Shown: positions 59,835 to 64,000 of the stretch, in pieces
Numbering within the stretch: position 1 is the first letter of the stretch
Layout: each line of letters begins with the position of its first letter
NCBI GenBank assembly: GCA_030248065.1
Contig: JASAMV010008011.1
Coordinates: 1-64,000 of the forward strand
From: Rhynchonema sp. JSB1_4
Lineage: Eukaryota; Nematoda; Chromadorea; Monhysterida; Xyalidae
DNA: 64,000 nt
Direction of reading: 5' to 3'
Translations under genes and position numbers: made by a program
Notes under the pieces: model-generated
Database searches by the model: none
What the model was told of the DNA's origin: nothing
What the model saw: the letters and a program-made list of their open reading frames with translations, nothing else

Positions 59835-60067
59835 CCCGCACCCCAAACCCACAACACCCCGCAACCCCACCCCCCCCCCCCGAACGACGCGCAGCCCGCC
59901 GAAACCGGGCCACCCCCGGGGCCACAGACCGCAGCCGCGCGACCCCCACCGCGCCCGGGCACCCCAACGAAAACCAAAACAACCACAAACACACCCACAA
60001 ACCACACCACAAGCAAGAACAACCAAAAAGACAAAACACAAACAGAAACCACCGCGCCCCCCCCCCA
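59835..60067. other. 233-bp tract with no T on the plus strand
   Basis: From 59835 to 60067 the plus strand contains only A, C and G, first C/G-rich with a C run, then A/C-rich (CACACCACAAGCAAGAACAA). Neighbouring DNA is about 25-30 percent T. The tract lies in the extra 404 bp that the left palindrome arm has over the right. It might be a base-calling or assembly artefact, or strongly strand-biased mutation. Open frames here are Pro/Thr or Gly/Cys repeats and are not genes. Confidence 0.85.
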
Positions 60068-60391
60068 TAGTTTTTTTAGACACTTTTTAGGTGCAATTTG
60101 CACCTAAAAAATCAGAATTGCACCTAAAAATTCAGGGTTAGGTGCAAGGTTGCACCTAAAATTTTGGGCCCTTATTTGCTTAATTTAGCATTTATACAGC
60201 ATCTTTTAAGGTTGGAAAGCTTAGAAACAAAAAAAATGCGCTGCGCGGCTTTTCATTCCTTCCAATAAATTCCATCGAAGCATTTGGTCGACATCGACAA
60301 AAAATATTGATCTGATTGATTGATTTCGTACACAGTTAGTACCTGGTGTGCTGGTGATAAGATTCAAAACAAATACATGCTGTACTAGGAT

Positions 60392-60778
60392 CAGTGTAGT
60401 TCCTGGTCCGGCGAGGCGGTTAGTGAACCTACCCACTTTGTCGGTGCGGCGGTTAGTGTACCTCCCTGTGGGGGGAAGGAGGGGGAAGACCAAAATTCAG
60501 GAAAAAGTCCTTCTTTGAGGTAAAAAATTTGACCTATTTTTGCCCTTTTTTGGAAAAAATTCTCCATAAATAGGGTATTTTGGCGACTTTTGACAACATT
60601 GACCTGAAAATTACCCATTTTAGGCCTAAAATGCCCATCTTGGGCTAAAAATGCCTATTTTAGGCAAAAATTGCGGCGGTTAGTGTACCTGGTGCGGCGG
60701 TTAGTGTACTAGTGTACCTTGGTCGCGGCGGTTAGTGTACCTTAGGAGGGGACCCCCCTCCCCCCAGGAACTACACTG
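60392..60778. mobile_element. 387-bp hAT MITE (CAGTGTAGTTCCTGG), left palindrome arm
   Basis: CAGTGTAGTTCCTGG and CCAGGAACTACACTG ends are flanked by ACTAGGAT and ACTAGAAC (6 of 8 alike). GCGGCGGTTAGTGTACC repeats at both ends. Same terminal repeats as 50483-50870 but a different subterminal motif. Confidence 0.82.
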
Positions 60779-61938
60779 ACTAGAACTAGAGCAGAGCATG
60801 ACAACAGTATTAGATACCCACACAGTAAATGAACAGCGAAAGTAATTGATTCGTACGTGACCCCCAAATGTGGATATGGTGACATGAAAATTTTACTGTT
60901 TCGTTTTCTTCTCAATCGGTTCTCAATAATGAAACTAGTACAAAATGTGCTACAAAATGTTGAACTTTCCCTGAAAAGTTTGCTTTTGCTAAAGGAAAAG
61001 GCATTCATTGCGTTACAACTTTATTGAACTTCTAAAAGCACGCAAATAGCATTGAACACACAACCTGGCAAAAAAGCCTAAAATTGGCGTTTTTTGTCCA
61101 AAATAGGGGTTGCACCTACTTTGGCCAGCTTGCACCTAAAAATTGGGGGGTTGCACCTAAGTTGCACCTAGTGAATTTTGAAAAAAAAAACCCCTGACCC
61201 AGTCTTTTTTCACCCCAAAATTTACAAAAATACGGTTTTTTTTCGATAACGTATTAGGTAATGAATTTCAAACCTTTAAACACTTTTTGCAAATTTTATT
61301 TTTATAATGAAAATTGTGAGACAATTTTTCCAGTGATATTTGTCATTTTACCCGGTGGTAACATAGGGATTTTGGGTGCAAAAAACCATTTGGTCTCATG
61401 ATCAAAGTACATCACGGGAAGGTTTAATCATTTGTGGCATGCTTAGGACCAAAAAATACCGTAAAACCCAAAATGTGAAACATTATTTTATTACAATCCC
61501 CATTTTGTGAAAAAGCTGGCACAGGGTTTTTTTTTCAAAATTCACTAGGTGCAACTTAGGTGCAACCCCCCAATTTTTAGGTGCAAGCTGGCCAAAGTAG
61601 GTGCAACCCCTATTTTGGACAAAAAACGCCAATTTTAGGCTTTTTTTGCCAGGTTGTGTGTTCAATGCTATTTGCGTGCTTTTAGAAGTTCAATAAAGTT
61701 GTAACGCAATGAATGCCTTTTCCTTTAGCAAAAGCAAACTTTTCAGGGAAAGTTCAACATTTTGTAGCACATTTTGTACTAGTTTCATTATTGAGAACCG
61801 ATTGAGAAGAAAACGAAACAGTAAAATTTTCATGTCACCATATCCACATTTGGGGGTCACGTACGAATCAATTACTTTCGCTGTTCATTTACTGTGTGGG
61901 TATCTAATACTGTTGTCATGCTCTGCTCTAGTTCTAGT

Positions 61939-62327
61939 CAGTGTAGTTCCTGGGGGGAGGGGGTCCCCTCCTAAGGTACACTAACCGCCGCGACCAAGGT
62001 ACACTAGTACACTAACCGCCGCACCAGGTACACTAACCGCCGCAATTTTTGCCTAAAATAGGCATTTTTAGCCCAAGATGGGCATTTTAGGCCTAAAATG
62101 GGTAATTTTCAGGTCAATGTTGTCAAAAGTCGCCAAAATACCCTATTTATGGAGAATTTTTTTCCAAAAAAGGGCAAAAATAGGTCAAATTTTTTACCTC
62201 AAAGAAGGACTTTTTCCTGAATTTTGGTCTTCCCCCCTCCTTCCCCCCACAGGGAGGTACACTAACCGCCGCACCGACAAAGTGGGTAGGTTCACTAACC
62301 GCCTCGCCGGACCAGGAACTACACTGA
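61939..62327. mobile_element. hAT MITE (CAGTGTAGTTCCTGG), right palindrome arm
   Basis: This is the mirrored copy of 60392-60778, carried by the inverted duplication, with the same decayed flanks. The insertion therefore predates the palindrome. Confidence 0.82.
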
Positions 62328-63286
62328 TCCTAGTACAGCATGTATTTGTTTTGAATCTTATCACCAGCACACCAGGTACTAACTGTGTACGAAATCAATC
62401 AATCAGATCAATATTTTTTGTCGATGTCGACCAAATGCTTCGATGGAATTTATTGGAAGGAATGAAAAGCCGCGCAGCGCATTTTTTTGTTTCTAAGCTT
62501 TCCAACCTTAAAAGATGCTGTATAAATGCTAAATTAAGCAAATAAGGGCCCAAAATTTTAGGTGCAACCTTGCACCTAATCGACGTGTTGCTAAGAGCTC
62601 GGGACATAACCATAGGAAGAGTAGTAGGGCATAGTGTTACTCTCCGGGAAGAGTCTGTAAAATAATTTTACCGAGGGTGTCGGTAAAAAATGAAAACGCT
62701 AACTATCTGTAATTCTTACAGATTATATGCAAATATTACAGACACTTTGTAAACGTTACAAACTGTCTGTAAAAAATGGGTGAAAGCGCGGGAATCAAAA
62801 ATGTTTCATATGAAAATGTTAACGTTGTGTTGTCACTTATCTCTGCTTTGTTTTAACAAACTGTGCGTCTTTGTTCAGCAGCTGCTAAAAATGTCAACTT
62901 TAATTATTCCATTGCGCAATGTTTGTCAAATTTCGCAAGATTCATCGCGTCAGGTCCACAAATTGACACAAGATCAGACTAGTTGAAAAGCTTGCGAATA
63001 TAAACCGTGATTGGCAACGCGTTGTAAAACAATTTTTCCACGGCTGATCAAATGTTACGTTGGTTGAAATTAGAACAGAGCGTCTATTGTATCACGAAAT
63101 GGCAACCTATCCGATCACCAACTGTGGCATGACCTTCGAATTATTCGCATCTAATATACATATATTGAACAGCAATGTGGTTTTCTGACCGTCTTTACCT
63201 GTCTCCTCACAGGCGAACAATGCACTAAAACACCAAGATCCATCATTAAACAGACAAGCAGTAACCAATCCCAAAAAAATACCAAC

Positions 63287-63700
63287 CTTGTGCGACCATA
63301 AATTCGAGCCCACCGAAATTCCGAATGCCCTTCTTGAACCACTGTTCGTTTCTGTGCGCACTGATCCAAACCAACGACTCGGTTACCAGGAAACTTGCCT
63401 GAAAAAAGGTTAAAAAAAGTTTTTCTATGTTAAGAAACAAAAATATTGCCGTCCAAACATCGACATTTGACACCGCAACAAAGCAACTCATCCAAACAAG
63501 CCGAGCAATGTTTCACGTAAACTATAAACAAAGTAACCGATAAATTATCCTCAGTGACATCGCACTGCAACGAAGCGCCGCTCTGGCCGGCTTCGGCGAG
63601 CGTTGTTTTCCAGGCGTTTTGCCATTCTTGCAATGTTGACCAGATATTTTTGCGATATTTCATGTAATCCTTGTGCGTGGGATCGGTGGGGCTGGGCGGT
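63287..63700 (-). CDS. WAPL, two middle exons on the opposite strand
   Basis: Exon a (63538-63700) follows a T-run CAG acceptor, contains DPTHKDYMKYRKNIWSTLQE, ends CDVTEDNLS, and has a GTTACT donor. Exon b (63287-63398) follows TTTTTTTCAG, reads ASFLVTESLVWISAHRNEQW, then FKKGIRNFGGLEFMVAQ, and ends at a GTTGGT donor in phase 1. The spacing W-F-K-x-x-I-R-x-x-G-G-L with the preceding E-S-L matches the middle of the WAPL domain. They would follow the 5' exons at 45.4-52.6 kb after several missing exons, but run the other way. They may be the rest of the same gene after an inversion, or a second copy whose 5' end lies beyond 64 kb. Confidence 0.65.
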
Positions 63701-64000
63701 CTGAAAAAATAGAATAAAAAAAGAACAAACACATTGTGAGCTCATAATAATGAGTCGCATTCTCAAAAAGTAACTGACGTCACAGGTGCGGTATGCATTG
63801 CGGGAAACCTTAAGACATTTCCTCAATAAGACAGAGTTCACGGATTGGTTTAGGGTTCGGCCTAATCGGATGGGAGAGCCTGCAGTAACATAGTATTGTG
63901 TGAACGTCAAAATTAAAAAAGTATGTTTCTGGCAAAAAACACATTTCTGACTACGCCTACGTTTCACGGCAGACCATCGGCGTGAGAACTGTGTCCATCT
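63701..64000. other. Right edge, intronic or intergenic
   Basis: No exon was recognised in the last 300 bases. This is presumably an intron upstream of the minus-strand WAPL exon a, which starts in phase 2 and therefore needs a preceding exon outside the window. Confidence 0.4.

Larger units (their letters stand above)
60138..62578. repeat. Palindrome, two arms of about 1.06 kb around 318 bp
   Basis: 60138-61200 and 61519-62578 are near-perfect reverse complements. Each arm carries a complete MITE (60392-60778 and 61939-62327) and TTGCACCTAA repeats near both edges. Outside, 59676-59733 pairs with 62579-62637, so the palindrome resumes after a 404-bp interruption in the left arm. Confidence 0.93.
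57941..63286. other. Repeat-rich region without a supported gene
   Basis: It is dominated by an older inverted repeat (58258-59733), a T-free tract, and a palindrome with about 1.06-kb arms (60138-62578). No exon was recognised. A possible 26-bp exon following b of WAPL (TTTTAG acceptor near 63226, GTAAAG donor near 63199) is too short to support. Confidence 0.5.

Noticed and set aside
59697..60107. 136-codon Pro/Thr-rich frame and overlapping Gly/Cys-rich frames
   Set aside because: They are consequences of the T-free tract, in which stop codons cannot occur on the plus strand.
63190..63230. A further WAPL exon of 26 bp after exon b
   Set aside because: Splice-like signals exist and the phase fits, but nine residues give no usable match.

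Overview
This is animal nuclear DNA. Split genes with GT-AG introns, histone H2A.Z, the cohesin-release factor WAPL, a KIND-domain protein and a rhodopsin-family GPCR all point to a metazoan, and the GPCR style plus a short run of TTAGGC repeats suggest an ecdysozoan, possibly nematode-like. The species cannot be fixed from the sequence. Most of the 64 kb is introns and intergenic DNA filled with small non-autonomous DNA transposons (MITEs), many bounded by exact 8-bp target-site duplications of the hAT type. Exons were found by reading splice sites and checking codon phase, because the longest open frames are mostly noise.

Layout. 1-11.8 kb: a very large inverted repeat (arms about 4.8 kb, about 2.2 kb spacer) whose arms carry two exons of the KIND gene. 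The left-arm copy is intact. The right-arm copy, which lies in line with the rest of the gene, has small frameshifting indels. 12.0-23.2 kb (minus): thirteen phase-consistent exons of a KIND-domain protein with a linker rich in NPF motifs, its introns packed with transposons. 23.2-29.1 kb: no supported gene. 29.1-33.3 kb (minus): a probable secreted cysteine-rich protein damaged by transposons at two points. 33.6-34.7 kb: a palindrome. 34.9-35.7 kb (minus): a probable single-pass membrane protein. 38.5-39.1 kb (plus): a complete two-exon 93-residue membrane protein. 39.9-45.0 kb (minus): complete H2A.Z in five exons, with a tRNA-like gene in its last intron. 45.4-52.6 kb (plus): the 5' exons of WAPL, divergently arranged with H2A.Z over a 428-bp shared promoter region. 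54.0-54.7 kb: a tandem duplication that may be non-coding RNA genes. 56.1-57.9 kb (minus): a GPCR with all seven helices. 58-62.6 kb: inverted repeats, including a palindrome with about 1.06-kb arms, and a 233-bp stretch with no T on the plus strand. 63.3-63.7 kb (minus): two exons from the middle of WAPL, on the opposite strand to its 5' half.

The genes do not form a pathway. H2A.Z and WAPL are both chromatin or chromosome factors and probably share a promoter. The most notable material is the transposon fauna: at least nine MITE families with different ends share one design (CAGTG-type terminal repeats, G/C-rich ends carrying a family-specific repeated motif, an A/T-rich body, and in several a central GCGC hairpin), and some are nested four deep. 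The large palindrome, the strand-split WAPL and the T-free tract could be real biology or assembly faults, and should be checked against raw reads.
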